Assembly (NCBI GenBank): GCA_031841125.1
Contig: CM063112.1
Coordinates: 10,628,603 to 10,692,602, forward strand
Reading direction: 5' to 3'
DNA from: Acanthococcus lagerstroemiae
Taxonomy: Eukaryota; Arthropoda; Insecta; Hemiptera; Eriococcidae
DNA: 64,000 nt
The notes beneath the pieces are model-generated. The model had not been told where the DNA came from, searched no databases, and worked only from the letters and a program-made list of their open reading frames with translations. The translations under genes were made by a program, and so were the position numbers. Shown here piece by piece: positions 11,500-22,836 of this stretch; the stretch's first letter is position 1; each line of letters starts with the position of its first letter.

Positions 11500-12190
11500 T
11501 CCCCCAACTGATGAGCTCAGGGAACTGGTGGAATACAGTGTGAGGGAAAAGCTGGACCTTCTTGTCGGATGCGATGCCAACTCGCACCATACTATTTGGG
11601 GGAGTACAGGCACAAACCTGAGTGGGAAAGAGCTAGTGGACTACCTTGCGACACAGGCTTTGCTGGTTCTGAATGAGGGAAGCAAACCAACGTTTGTCAC
11701 AAAAGTAAGGCAAGAAGTTATGCAGACATAACACTCCGTAATTCCAAACTTAGGGACCGAGTCCAGGGATGGAGAGTGTTGGACAAACCATCTCTATCGG
11801 ATTACCAATACATCCAATACCAGATTCGGACACCTACGGAGAAACGAAGAGCTATTAGGAGCCCTAGGAAAACAAAGTGGGGAGGCTTCGAAAATGATTT
11901 AGAAAGACTGACGAGGTACAACTGACAACGGATTCAGAACGTGGGCGACTTGGAAGCACAGGCCAGCATACTGGATGGTGCGTAAAATCACGCAAAACCA
12001 TCTGGTGGACGACAGAGTTGGGGAACGCAGGAAAGACACCCCGAAAAAGGTTGAGGGCTGCACTGAAGAATAATACACCGGCTTCCTGGGAACTATATCA
12101 TGAGACCTAAAAAGTATATAAAAAGGCGGTCAAGTGAGCCAAAACAGAGAGGTGGAGATGTTTCTGCGAATCTATAGAAAAGATACCGCA
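11500..12190 (+). pseudogene. LINE endonuclease fragment (I/R1/Jockey superfamily)
   Basis: 11528-11731 is open and reads LLVGCDANSHHTIWGST, then LSGKELVDYLATQALLVLN and PTFVTKVRQEV. This is the AP-endonuclease core of I/R1/Jockey-type LINEs (GcDaNaHH..WGST..N.RG..L..yl...L.vLN.g..PTFv...R.eV.DiTl). After a frameshift the continuation ITLRNSKLRDRVQGWRVLDK, then SLSDYQYIQYQI, is seen to about 11830, where the catalytic SDH has become SDY. Beyond that the sequence decays. The N-terminus of the endonuclease and all of RT are missing. Confidence 0.8.
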
Positions 12191-12217
12191 GACGGTGGTG
12201 AACCCCAGTACCTTCCT

Positions 12218-12405
12218 GTCGGCGCGCTTTACTGGTTACCGGTGAACCCCGACTCCCCTCAAGTCAGCGCGCTTTACTGGTTACCGGTGAACCCCGAGTC
12301 CTCTCCCGTCAGCGCGCTTTACTGGCTACCGGTGAACCCTGACCATCCTTTTCCCATCCTTCGGCGCGTTTTACTGGCTATCGGTGAACCCCGAACTCCT
12401 CCTGA
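12218..12405 (+). repeat. 45-bp minisatellite, about four units
   Basis: Units start at 12218, 12263 and 12308, with a diverged fourth after a short interruption at about 12361. The core is GCGCGCTTTACTGG(T/C)TACCGG followed by TGAACCCCGA. The period is a multiple of three, so the frame 12134-12547 repeats SALYWLPVNPDSPQ-like blocks. No homology is known to me, and coding status is doubtful. Confidence 0.8.
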
Positions 12406-13821
12406 CTGCTGGCAGTCCACTGCCTTCCCCGTTGCCAGTGCCACTAGGGAGTATCCGCGTTGCGCCTCGACTGTGCTTCGCACTGTGCAGTTGTTAGTGC
12501 GTGATCAGGGAGCATTCGCGCCCCTGCCCCTTGTGTGTGTTGTTTAAACGTTAATTAGTTTTTTTCTCGCTGTCGTACTTGTAATTATTGTCGTGCTCGT
12601 TCTTCTTGCCGCGACCTTAGTTCGTTGTCTTCGTGTAAATACTTGCGTGAATATACCTATCTCTATCAACCCCATGTGTCATTATTTGTCGTGCTAATTT
12701 TCGTATCGAAATGTCCGCGTTCTGGAGCTTACGCTCCCGCAATGTGCCCCGCGAGGTCACCCATCCTCGCGACTTCAGTGCTCGAACTCCCCCGGAAAGC
12801 GCGTCTCGCTGGCCCCCGCGGTCCCGAAACGCGACAATCTCTTCCTCAGTACCGGACCGTTGGTTACAACGGATAATGGTAGACAATTTCTCGTTTCCTA
12901 CAACCGAGATGCTATGCAACACGCATTCCGCAATGTGAGTAAAATTGCATACTCGATTTGCCGTAAATAATCACATTTGCACACATGTAGGACGTACATC
13001 CATTAATGTGGTGCTGGTGGGAGGCGGGGTCTTCATTGCCAGTGCCATGCATCTCGATTGAATTTAATATTCTACAGGGTGCCCACGAAACTACAGTAAC
13101 ATAACGGGCAAACTAATCGACATCATTAGAGCCTTTGGCTCTCTCCCAGAAGAGAGTTCTAGGTTCAAACGTTAAACGCACCATCAGCTGTTATATTATG
13201 TCTTCGGTTCGCAAGACACCCTTCATTCTCCGCCGCTCATAGCCTCTCCCTTCACTTGGAACCCATTGCCAAAGGTACATCAATGCCGTTGTTGAGCGCC
13301 TCTGATTACCCGTCGCACGTCTCCGACTCACAGTCGGACACAAAACCTCGCAACACATAATGAAAAGAAAAGGGGGGGGGAAAGACTATACATCGAATAT
13401 GCACGTTGCACACTGTCGGAGACGTGTCCGGTTGCGGACACGTCCGTTACAAACACATCTCTTGTCAAAAAGGCCGCATGTTACACGGTTTTTCAATTTC
13501 CTTCGCGACACAAGGTCGCTTCCGATTAAAATAACAATAAAAAAAATTACAAACAAAAAGAAAATGATAATCTTCGCAAAAGCGACTTTTTTTCAGGTTA
13601 AAATTTTCATTTTTTTTTTTCGTCCACAGAAATTGAATATTTTCAAGCTTTTTTAGTAAATGTCACTCTCGTATAACATCCGTACAGCGTATGTACAAAT
13701 ATTTCGTCAACAAAGAGGAACAAAAAAACGGTAGACACATAAACAATGGCACGTTGAAAAAAAAAAAAAAAACATTGCGAAAATGAAAGCCGAGAGAGAT
13801 GAATAGGAATATAATACTCAC
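12406..13821. other. CpG-rich sequence without recognised gene
   Basis: Contains the second copy of the ~100-bp repeat (12891-12998), an ACAGGGTGCCCACGAA block at about 13075 like the ends of small insect repeats, a G-run at 13371-13380 and A/T-runs at 13550-13770. It lies just 3' of the unc-13 exon on the minus strand, so it is presumably intron. Confidence 0.4.
12891..12998 (+). repeat. Diverged ~100-bp repeat, copy 2
   Basis: Aligns with 5962-6062 (ATTGCATACTCGATT, GCCGTAAAT and the preceding GCAACACGCATTC). Both copies sit in CpG-rich sequence free of recognised transposons. Confidence 0.6.
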
Positions 13822-13912
13822 CAACTCGGAAACCAATGGTATGGATTTTCTCCGGGGTCGAATATCGGGCATGCTGTCGATATTACTGTAAAATGGATTG
13901 TCTCCGGGGTGC
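13822..13912 (-). CDS. unc-13: unc-13 internal exon (region before the C1 domain)
   Basis: Minus-strand exon of 91 nt. The acceptor is preceded by a strong pyrimidine tract (TTTTTTCTTCTTTTTTCGCAG) and the donor is GTGAGTATT. After one leading base it encodes 30 residues including HPGDNPFYSNIDSMPDIRPR and RKSIPLVSEL, ending in phase 0. From memory of the family, insect Unc-13 (Munc13) has this block just upstream of the C1 diacylglycerol-binding and C2B domains. Unc-13 is a presynaptic protein that opens syntaxin and primes synaptic vesicles. The next exons (C1 domain, CYECEGLLWG-type motif) are not found in 1-13.8 kb, so they lie beyond the window. A second AG at 13886 would give a 64-nt exon in the same frame; the upstream AG has the better tract. 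Confidence 0.68.
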
Positions 13913-14937
13913 CTGCGAAAAAAGAAGAAAAAATGTAGACTTTACAATCGACGAACGATATAATAAAGCGAGGACGATTTTTCCATTTTCCGAATGCACT
14001 ATACGGTACCCGGGTTTTCCTTCTCATCTTACACCCCCTCCCCGCCGCCAGCCGCTAGAGTTTTCTCTTAGTCTCGTCGCAGTCGACCTCGTCTCGTCGA
14101 ATTCTGTTCGCAATTTCGCAATTATTTCTCGCATCGAAATTTATTAGTCCCGTCGAACGTGCGCGCACTTTTTGTGTACACTAGAGAGGCTGACGCTGGA
14201 AATGAAAATTTACGCCACGATTAATCTACTCCGCCGCCGGCCGACATTACGTTCGGACGGAGCGCGTGCGCCCCAAAAAATAAATATTTTCGAATATCCG
14301 AAAATTTCGAAGCGGCGGCACACCTGCCGATGACACACGTACGGTGTTTCTCGCCCCGGCCGTTTTTGCACCGGCGGGGCGGCGGCACAGCCTCTTTCGG
14401 CGGCCCAATTTACGAAAAACACAGAGAAGTTTAACTCGACACACGCTCGAAAGAAACACAAATCGAATGGGAGTGGTTCGCGGCGTGCATGTTATTGTCT
14501 GGATCGAATACACAATCTGCACATCTGATACCCTTTAATATGAAATGTCTTCGAGAAATCTGCGAGGAATATTACTGGGGTTGACGGGCCAACTTTCGAG
14601 CATTTCGGCGTCGCCTACCGAACACAATGAGCACCGACGTCAGCGTGTTCGCATCACAAAAGGAAACCCCGACCCCCAATAGTTACGGCTCGTTTTCGCA
14701 AGCCGAGGCGAAGTTATTACAGAAAACGCGGCCGTGCAAATAGTTCGGGACGCGTTCAGTACGAACTGGATTTCATGTGGCAAACTAAAACAGCATCGTG
14801 AATTCGTGATACGGTTTCAAATCAACATCTCGCACACAGGGACTGCTATGAAAAGGAAAAGAGACCGAGTTCTTAGCGAACTGAAAGACATAAATGAAGA
14901 TGGAAATATTCGAGATAAAGAAAAGCATCGGCAGACT
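13913..14937. other. CpG-rich intronic sequence
   Basis: GC-rich at 14030-14420. Open frames on both strands overlap without recognisable motifs. A GTAAGA donor-like site is present on the minus strand at about 14035, but no convincing acceptor precedes it. Confidence 0.4.
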
Positions 14938-17900
14938 GAACGATCTACCTAAACAGATGTAAAATCTGGAAGAGGGCTGCATGGACAGAGCCGAAGAATT
15001 GCAGGACTACTTATTTACCCTTTGCTGAGATAAATAAAGTTCACTCTAAGTTAGGAAACTACTTTACTACTTCACTAAATGAAAAAAGAAATAATGAAAA
15101 AACAAAAATAAAAATAAAAAATTCCAATTTTATCCGTAACAGTAACCATAAGTCTAATCTCAAGAATACTAGTAGTAATAATAGGTGGAGGCTGGAAAAT
15201 GAAGTAGTATATAAAAACGAATATAATTGTGTAGCACAGTCAAGTAAGCTAAATAGTAAAGATCCCCCTACTAAAGAGAAAAGACTAAAGGAAGGTATTG
15301 ATAAATTCACGATTGGTACTTTAAATGTCCGTACACTCAAGGATGAGGCCCGCCTGATTGAGCTAACATCGGCATTACATGATATAAATTGGCAAATAGT
15401 GGCCTTATCCGAAACAAGGCGAAAGTTTAAATTTATGGGAAAACACCGTTCTGGCTACTTTCTATGCCACTCAGAGGCTAGTAATGGAAACTACGGGGTG
15501 GGTTTCTTGATACAGAATCAACTAATAGAAAGAATTGTTGAGTTTGTACCAGTGTCGGATAGGCTAGCAGTGCTCATAATAAGGTTAGAAGACTCAGAAC
15601 TGATACTAGTGCAAGTCTATGCACCAACATCAGCAAGCAGTCTAGAAAAGGTTGAAAGTTTTTATAAATCTTTAAATGAAACAATAAATAAGTATACCAA
15701 GTTCAATCGCTCATTGGTGGTGCTAGGAGATTTTAATGCCAAGGTGGGTCCAGCCAATGTTTTAGACTACCCTCTTCTGGGCAATTGGGGATCAGGCAAT
15801 CGAAACAAGAGAGGTCAGCTACTAATCGACTTTGCCAAGGAAAACAATTTAAAAATTCTAAACACCCATTTCAAAGCAAAAGCTCAACGTAAATGGACAT
15901 GGAAAAGTCCAAATGAGGAGAAACACGAAATTGACTACATTTTGGTAAAGAATACTTTGCCATTTATAAAATTTAATGTAATAAATAGACTTAAATTTAA
16001 TACCGACCACAGATTAATAAGAACAACTTTTCTGATCAATCCTATCTCTCGCAAATCCAAAATAAATAAAAGACCACCGCCGGCAGACTTTTATCAATTA
16101 ATATGATCTGATAACTCAGTAGGGAAAATTTATGAAAATAAAATAGAAAGAGATCTGAACCTGGCAAAAGAAGATCCAAGCACCACTGATTCTATCCAAG
16201 GGGAATACGATGGAATGATATTAGCAATTAAAAAATCACACGATGCAACACTAGCAGAATACCTCGAAAATGTAAGTAGTGATAAGCCGAGAGGAGGCCG
16301 AGGCTCCCCCTCAGAGGAAGTGCAAAAACTTACTGAAAAGAGAGAAAGCATGAAGGAAAAGCCCTGGTCGACAGAAGGTAAAATTGAACTAGCCGAATTA
16401 AATAAACTGATTTTCAAAAAAATTAAAATAGAAAAAGAAGCAAAAAAAAATGAAATGATAAAAAATATCACCGAAACCTCAGGGTCAACTAAGAAAATTT
16501 CGAAGAATTTGGCAGAATTCTCGGGATGGGTCGTAGACATGGAGTGCTCAAAAACTAAAAAATCCTTGTCGAGCAGGGCATCAATAATGAATGAAGCGAC
16601 TGAGTTTTACAAAAACTTATACAAAGACGAGTCTAAAACCTACGAAAACAATGCATCACCTTGCTGTGAAAAGTTCAGCCAACCCAAAGTTCCGAGCATA
16701 CTGAAGTCAGAAGTAAGAGAACAACTAAGACTGCTAAAAAAAAAGAAAAAGCAACGGATATGGAAGGCATTAGAAACGAACAACTTAAAAGAGGAGGCGA
16801 ACCGTTGGTCGGCTATCTCTGTGCTCTTTTCAACAAAATATTAATTGAAAAAAGAATACCCGAGCAATGGAAACTAGCAAAAATCATCCTTATACCTAAA
16901 AAGGGAAACTTCAAAAGCATCTCAAACTACAGACCTATAAATATCATACCTGCGATAAATATAAAATATTTGCCAAAATAATACAAAAGGGAATTCAAAA
17001 AACGATAGAAAATTTCCAAACTAGGGATCAGGCTGGGTTTCGTAAAGGCTTCGCTACAGTTGACCATATATAAGTGATTCGCCAACTAATTGAGAAGGCC
17101 AAAGAGTTTGGGTTCGACTTATATTTTGGACTAATTGACTACAAAAAAGCCGTCGACATGGTCAAGCACAAGTACATATGATCGATACGCTGAGAATTGC
17201 TGGGGTGGAGGAAGATTACGTACAAATAATTCAAGAAATCTATAATGGCGCAGCATCTAGAGTTAGCCTAGAAACCCTAGGCCCTATCTTCTCACTACAA
17301 AGAGGCTTAAAGCAGGGGGACCCCCTAACCCCGGACCTGTCTAATGCGGTAATCCAAAGAGTATTTGATACAAGAAAATTCACAGGGGAAGGTATTTCAA
17401 TTTTGGGACAAAATTTAACATATTTAAAATTTGCTGATGATGTAATTCTAATCGAACGTACTGTCAAGCCGCTCGAGAAAGCTATATCAGTAGTAGCAGA
17501 GAAAAGTGGATTGGCAGGACTGGAAATCCACACTGATAAAACCTTTATAGTAACAAACGGGAAGAAAGAAAATATAGAACTGTTCGGAAAGCCTCTTAAA
17601 TACGCTGATGACACGATATACCTTGGACAGGTGATTACTTTTGGGGACATGATGGGTCTCGAACTAAGAAGAAGAATAGACTTGAGCTGGAAAAACTACT
17701 GGAAACTGGAAAGAATATTCAAAGGCAGTTTCGACCTAAAAATGAAAATAAAAATGTTCGAAAAATGTATTTATCCCTCGCTAACATATGGTTGCCAGAC
17801 TTGGACCCTCACTAAAGCAAATGAAAAATTCCTAGAAATTCAACAAAGAAAATTCTTTAGATCAATTTTAGGCCTAAAATGGAGAGACAAAGTCTCAAAT

Positions 17901-18170
17901 AATCAATTAATAAAAAAAGTAAACTCTAAGTCAATATTGAAGATAGTAAAACAACTGAAATGGAACTGGAGTGGCCACGTGATGCGTCTCAAAGACGACA
18001 GATGGACCAAGCTAATACTAGAATGGTTCCCATACGGAATGAGGAGAAGGCGTGGAAAACCAGCAACAAGATGGTGTAGAGAATTCGTGGAGTACGCTGA
18101 AAATACCTGGCCAAGAGTGGCAAGAGAACGCAAAGTTTGGATAAATGCCAGGAATTACTTACTCGATTAA
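14938..18170 (+). pseudogene. LINE C: RTE-like ORF2 (AP endonuclease plus reverse transcriptase), broken
   Basis: One frame is open from about 14938 without an in-frame ATG. The endonuclease starts at TIGTLNVRTL (about 15310) and shows ALSETRR, VQVYAPTSAS, VLGDFNAKVG, RKWTWKSPNEEKHEIDYI and TDHRLI, i.e. the Asn, Glu, Asp and His catalytic positions. An in-frame TGA at 16104-16106 interrupts it. Frameshifts follow in the A-run at about 16735-16755 and again at about 16980-17180. RT motifs are DQAGFRKGFATVDHI, FGLIDYKKAVDMV (motif A, with V for F), LKQGDPLTPDL (motif B) and LKFADDVIL (catalytic Asp pair). The C-terminal tail has LTYGCQTWTL, WNWSGHVMRLKDDRWT and RRRRGKPATRWCREF. It is like LINE E but is a separate, older copy or subfamily. 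It is not functional as sequenced. Confidence 0.85.
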
Positions 18171-18426
18171 ATATAAAAATCTCAGCAAAGGCGGCCGCAG
18201 TACGTCGTAAATTAGAGCTTCCTTCAAGGTACGGTTAGTTACGGAGTCGAAGTAAAACAGTATTGTCTATACTTTGGTTAAAAAATTTCATAACGCTTAA
18301 CTATATAGGTATACGGAATATATTAATGTATATATAATTCGGTTTTGTTATATCTTAAGTTACTTCTTTGCAAATATGTACCTAATGCGAAATATCTAGC
18401 TTGCTCTAATTTATAACGAGGCTTCT

Positions 18427-18453
18427 TAAATAAATAAATAAATAAATAAATAA
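18427..18453 (+). repeat. (AAAT)n 3' tail of LINE C
   Basis: Six to seven AAAT/AATA units follow about 255 bp of 3' UTR after the ORF2 stop at 18168-18170. Short tandem tails rather than poly(A) are usual for RTE-type elements. Confidence 0.75.
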
Positions 18454-18454
18454 G

Positions 18455-18670
18455 AGACAACGACCAGTTGAAGGAGAGGGTGGAAATGTAACAATATAGC
18501 CATAAGAACGACTTGATAATTGACGGTATTCCAGTAAACGAAAACCTGCGAGAAATTAAAGGCACTGGCACAGCAGTGGGCTTAGTAATCAAAGACTACG
18601 ACATAACAGCTGTTCATCGGTTGCCAACAAAAAAAGGTGCACCAACCCATTTTAGCTCAATTCATGGATC
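18455..18670 (+). pseudogene. LINE ORF1 fragment (coiled coil/RRM-like)
   Basis: One frame with a stop reads DNDQLKERVEM, then KNDLIIDGIPVNEN and LVIKDYDITAVHRLPTKKGA. This parallels the ORF1 of LINE E (NIIIHGIP.HEN, then ISVAHRLKAK). It starts directly after the tail of LINE C and is 5'-truncated, so it is a separate insertion or a captured piece. The nucleic-acid-binding core is cut off at about 18665. Confidence 0.65.
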
Positions 18671-19938
18671 GCGAGCAGCTGTACGCTGGTAGTGCATCTC
18701 GATATCCTATCCAAATCGGCCAGCCGTTCTACAAGAGTCCAGGCCGTCAACGATCCGACGCTACCGGACTCCATCGTTGGGTCAGAGTTTATATAAAGAG
18801 CAGATCTACGACACGGCAGCAAGACTTCGCTCTCAGATGGAAGCGTTGAACCACGTTCCGGTCGAGTGAGGAGACGAAGATAAATATAAGGTGCGACGCA
18901 CAGTGGTTCCTCAGGAAATATAGCTGGCCAAAAGTTGAAAAATGAACCGCGATAAATTGATAAATAACTAGGCAGGTATTATTCTATAACCCTCACAGTA
19001 CTTGTTTTTATCTATCCAGCTGCCTTGGCTCCATTCTTTTAAGTATCAAACCGCTTGATTGAACCCAAAACGGTATACTGAAGCATTAGGATTCCCCGTT
19101 TTACGAAGAAGCCATCTATATTATTAAAGCGTATTATTAAATTACTAGCTGACCCTACCGTTCTTCGGACGGTTGTATAATATTGCAAAATGTGAATTTC
19201 TATTATAAAGAATAAATGAATTGTTGAGTGCTCCGAAAGAAATTTCTTAATAAAATGTATCAAAAGTTACAAAACATGAAAACAATTTTCAACAGATTAT
19301 CTAGAAATACTGTGGTACCTAAGAAGAAACAAAATGGAAGACGATCAAAATACAACTTTTCATGTATGAAACGAAATTATATGTGAATTCCCACATAGAT
19401 AAAAACAGGCTCTAATACGATTTGATCATTTGCTTATAGTTTGGAAAAATAGAAAGAAAATGTAGCATGAAATTGATTTTTCATAAATGTGTAAGCTTTG
19501 TAATATTTGGAAATTAAATCGAATTACCCGTTCTTCTCTATCTCCAAAATGAGAAGTGATCGAATTATCTTGTACATTTCACGTCCTCAGTAGGAGTGTA
19601 CTGAGGGTGTGCTTTTGCTCATTGTTACGCCCTGTTTCAATAGTAATAAATATTACCTATCATAAAGAACTTATCGGTGTATCCCGATAAGCATGATTGT
19701 ACTCAGTAGTCTCTTGCTCCGCTTTGACTTGGTGGAATATAAACTCCAGATACATCTCTATAATACTATTTTTATTTTTAATGAAATATTCCAGAATAGA
19801 CCTCAGAGGATTAAAGTTCGAGTGGTGATGGTTTACGTTATAACCTATTCGACGCTAAAGCGCTTCTACAATTTGCACAGCCCCAGTCAGAGGCATTCAA
19901 AAACTTTACAGATAACGGCTTTGATAACAGTTTGTATG
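18671..19938. other. No gene recognised
   Basis: AT-rich. Contains ACTAGCTGACCCTACCGTTC at about 19142-19161, which resembles the start of a repeat common in insect genomes (ACTAGCTGACCCG...). No terminal partner was confirmed. Confidence 0.35.
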
Positions 19939-20605
19939 TTTGTGTCCAAGGTTGGAAAGATTCGAATAAAAAAAAAATTGATTCGAATCCGCTTCTGGGA
20001 ATTGGATTTGTATCAGTGATTCAAATCCAGTGGACGACCCGGATCCGTAAAATTTATTCGAATCTTTTTAGTGGATTCGTCGGAATTTTTCTGTTAGCCG
20101 TATCAGGCGCTGAAGTCACCTAATATGGGCCATCCGTTTTGGTCTCTTTTCTTTCTTTTTAACGAAAAAAAGTTCAAAAACGTAATAAAAGCTACAAAAT
20201 TTCTTCTGGCCTACTCAGTTGAAACATTAAATTTAATTTTTTTGGAAACTACATTGCTGGAAGTACGTTCACTACGATTACATCAAATATGATCCAGTTT
20301 TTGGAGTATTTGGTTTTTCTGAAGAAAAAAATTGTCAACGATTGCTGAGTGAGTAAAATAGGTATCGTTTCTTTTGATTTTGATTTTGTAACAGCTAAAA
20401 AAGATTCCATAATTCCTAGATTCGATGATTCGTAGATTCGAATCGCACGAATCCACTCCAATTATTCGAATCCGATTCGAATCACAGTAAACGTAAATCA
20501 TTCTCAAATCATATTCGAATCCAAGAAAGAAAGTAGTGATTCGTGGATTCGGACTCGAATCCAATTTTAGTTTTTAGTGGATTCGTTGTCAACCTTGTTT
20601 GTGTC
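19939..20605. mobile_element. hAT-type MITE with 8-bp target duplication
   Basis: The element at 19947-20597 (651 bp) begins CAAGGTTG and ends CAACCTTG. It is flanked on both sides by TTTGTGTC (19939-19946 and 20598-20605). An 8-bp duplication is the hallmark of the hAT superfamily. The body is rich in ATTCGAATC and TGGATTCG motifs in both orientations. There is no transposase, so it is non-autonomous. A truncated relative lies at 44744-45476, where the same order of TGGATTCGTCGGA and CATTCTCAAATCATATTCGA blocks is seen. Confidence 0.85.
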
Positions 20606-20729
20606 ACAGGTCGTGCTATATGTTTCTTCTTATCATTGTATGTAGTACGATTGTAATTTCGCACATTGAAAATGCCTAGCCGGTGTATAGTAATCATCTA
20701 CATCTCTTTAATCTCTTCAATCTCTTCAA

Positions 20730-21380
20730 TTTAACGTAGAATTTTTTGTGGAAACCTTCTAAAATATATTCATGAAAGAATTTCACGATTTCATTGTAGG
20801 TAATAGTGATACTGATAACGTCACATCCCTTAAGGCTATTGCTTGGAATATTGGTAATTTGGAAAAAAGAAAAATGAAAAAAAACCGCAGAATTTTAAAT
20901 ATAAATATTCATTAAAAAAAAAAGAACACCTAAAATTTCCATCGCTTAAGACCACTGCTTGGAACATGGAATATTGCCAGTTTGAAAGAAAAAAAGAAGA
21001 CGACGAACAAAAGTAGAATTTTTTATAGAAGCAAATAGTTTTGAAAATACCCATTAGAAAAGGAACCGCCTAAAATATATTTAAAAGAAACAATTTCACT
21101 ATTCCATTGTAGGTAATACTGATACTGATAACGTCAAATCGCTTAAAGGTCACTACTTGGAATACAGAATATTGGTAAATTGAGGGGAAGTACGTAGAAA
21201 AGAAGAAAATAGTTTTGCAAACACCCATTAAGAAAAAGGACACCCGTCTTAAGATGTATTCATAATTCAAAATTGGTAAATTGAGGGGAAATACGTAGAA
21301 AATAAGAAAATAGTTTTGAAAACACCCATTAAGAAAAAGGAAACCTGTCTTAAGATATATTCAAAATTTGTTTTTGGCGT
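20730..21380 (+). repeat. Degenerate tandem repeat array
   Basis: Several diverged units. 20750-20870 and 21065-21185 share TTCATTGTAGGTAATA, TGATACTGATAACGTCA and CTTGGAATA blocks; 20925-20990 is a partial unit. 21173-21262 and 21269-21362 are near-identical (AATTGAGGGGAA, TACGTAGAAAA, AACACCCATTAAGAAAAAGG, CTTAAGAT). No coding potential is seen. Confidence 0.7.
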
Positions 21381-21627
21381 TGTCAAGGTACAAACCCCGT
21401 TAACATGCATCAAAATGTATCATTCGCTCTGACCACTGCGCCACACATCCGGTACGTCAGCCGCGAGCAATTTGCACCTACATCAATCTCATAACTGTTC
21501 CGCTTTAAACTTCTGAGCTTTATTATGCCACAACGATTGAACTTACTCAAACTTTTCTTGGACACAAACACCCTCTGAAACATCATCTTCCATTCGAGAT
21601 AACTTACATACTGATCTATTGACCCTA

Positions 21628-21807
21628 ATGGACAAATACTGGAGATTGGAGACATTGTTCCTTGCTTCCGTTTTTTTAATTTCATACAAAAATAATGTTT
21701 TTGCAAACGCATCTTCGGAGCATAATTTAGAAAATTCAATCAAAGTGGAAGAAAAACAGGAAATCCAACATCCGAAAAAACTGGATAGAATTAAACATAT
21801 CTTCATG
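21628..21807 (+). CDS. Candidate first coding exon of a small secreted protein
   Basis: Starting at ATG 21628, 60 codons run to a consensus donor (ATG|GTAAGT) at 21808 in phase 0. The N-terminus is a textbook signal peptide: a charged start (MDKYWR), a hydrophobic core (LETLFLASVFLISY), then NNVFANA with a likely cleavage before SSEHN. The mature part is charged and rich in Lys/Glu (SIKVEEKQEIQHPKKLDRIK). Without splicing the frame continues to 22128, but that part looks non-coding. I recognise no family. It lies on the strand opposite unc-13, so it could be a nested gene or a chance exon within a repeat. No partner exon was found. Confidence 0.3.
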
Positions 21808-22799
21808 GTAAGTGGTAACACTGATCCCAATCACCCCGCTTCCAGCATGTGCCCTCATTCGACGTTGAAGCGCTCGCTTTGCAACGAAAATATACCTCGT
21901 CTTACCGCGCAACCAATTACCTCACCAAAACACCCATTAACTGCGCGTGACGTCATTTCAACTATGAAGCTTAATTACAGCTTTTACAAAGCGAATTTCA
22001 AAATTTGGACTTCAATAATATTGAGTATTTGTTGTAAGGTATCTGTAGCGCCAATTTCAAGGCAATCCGATCAGCGGTTAACGCGTGATGCCGTTACAAC
22101 GAACAAAACGAAGCCCCTTATAATATAGATTATTGAAGTATTATAAACGTATTAATTAAAGTTTCTAGTGTAGAGTCTATGAGTACTTTACTGCGACGCA
22201 CACTGGGCGAAATAGTGATTCTAGACGGCCAAAACCTAACTGCACGGCTTTTTCAATGTTTGCTTGGTTTCAAGTCAAAATTTGACATTAACTTGTACGT
22301 AGAAACAGAAACGCTTCCTTTCCTTTCAGTGGTCAGTCCCTATATACAGGGTGTCCTCTTGGTCCTTTTCACGAGTAATATACAGGGTGTCACAGCTTGA
22401 ATCAAAAATCCAACAAATTTAGATGGGACTCGTTTAAATGGATAATTTTTTTTGTACAATTTCACCTCCTCGTGATCAATATATTACTTGATTTATCAAA
22501 AGACAGTCAAAATTTTAGCTACGAGGAAAAATGGACGCTGTTCAATAAAAGAGAATCAACTAACATTTGTAAACAAAATGAGTTATTAGTATTGTTGGAA
22601 AAGGGGTACAACGTAGAATTTCTCAAAATTGGGCCCCCGATTTAGAAATGTGTACTCAAGTTGAAAAAAGCTTATCAGTAAACGCAATACCATATAGTTT
22701 CTACGTGGCTCTTGAACTTCGAATCACGTGTTCTCAAAAAGCGGATTTTGCTTTGGTTCCCTTTTCCTGAACAGGACTTCCGTTTAATACAGTTATAGT
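21808..22799. other. No gene recognised; small-repeat ends
   Basis: 22050-22128 (GATCAGCGGTTAACGCGTGA ... CGAACAAAACG ... TTATAATATAGATTATT) resembles the 3' ends of common insect RTE/SINE-type repeats. TATACAGGGTGTC occurs twice, at about 22343 and 22380, as at the ends of short transposons. Confidence 0.4.
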
Positions 22800-22836
22800 T
22801 ATGTTTTAGCACTCTCAGTCAGCTCTGTTTTTACTC

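Noticed and set aside
21410..21830. Two minus-strand frames of about 100 codons
   Set aside because: They are the antisense of the candidate signal-peptide exon and its flanks, with no motif.
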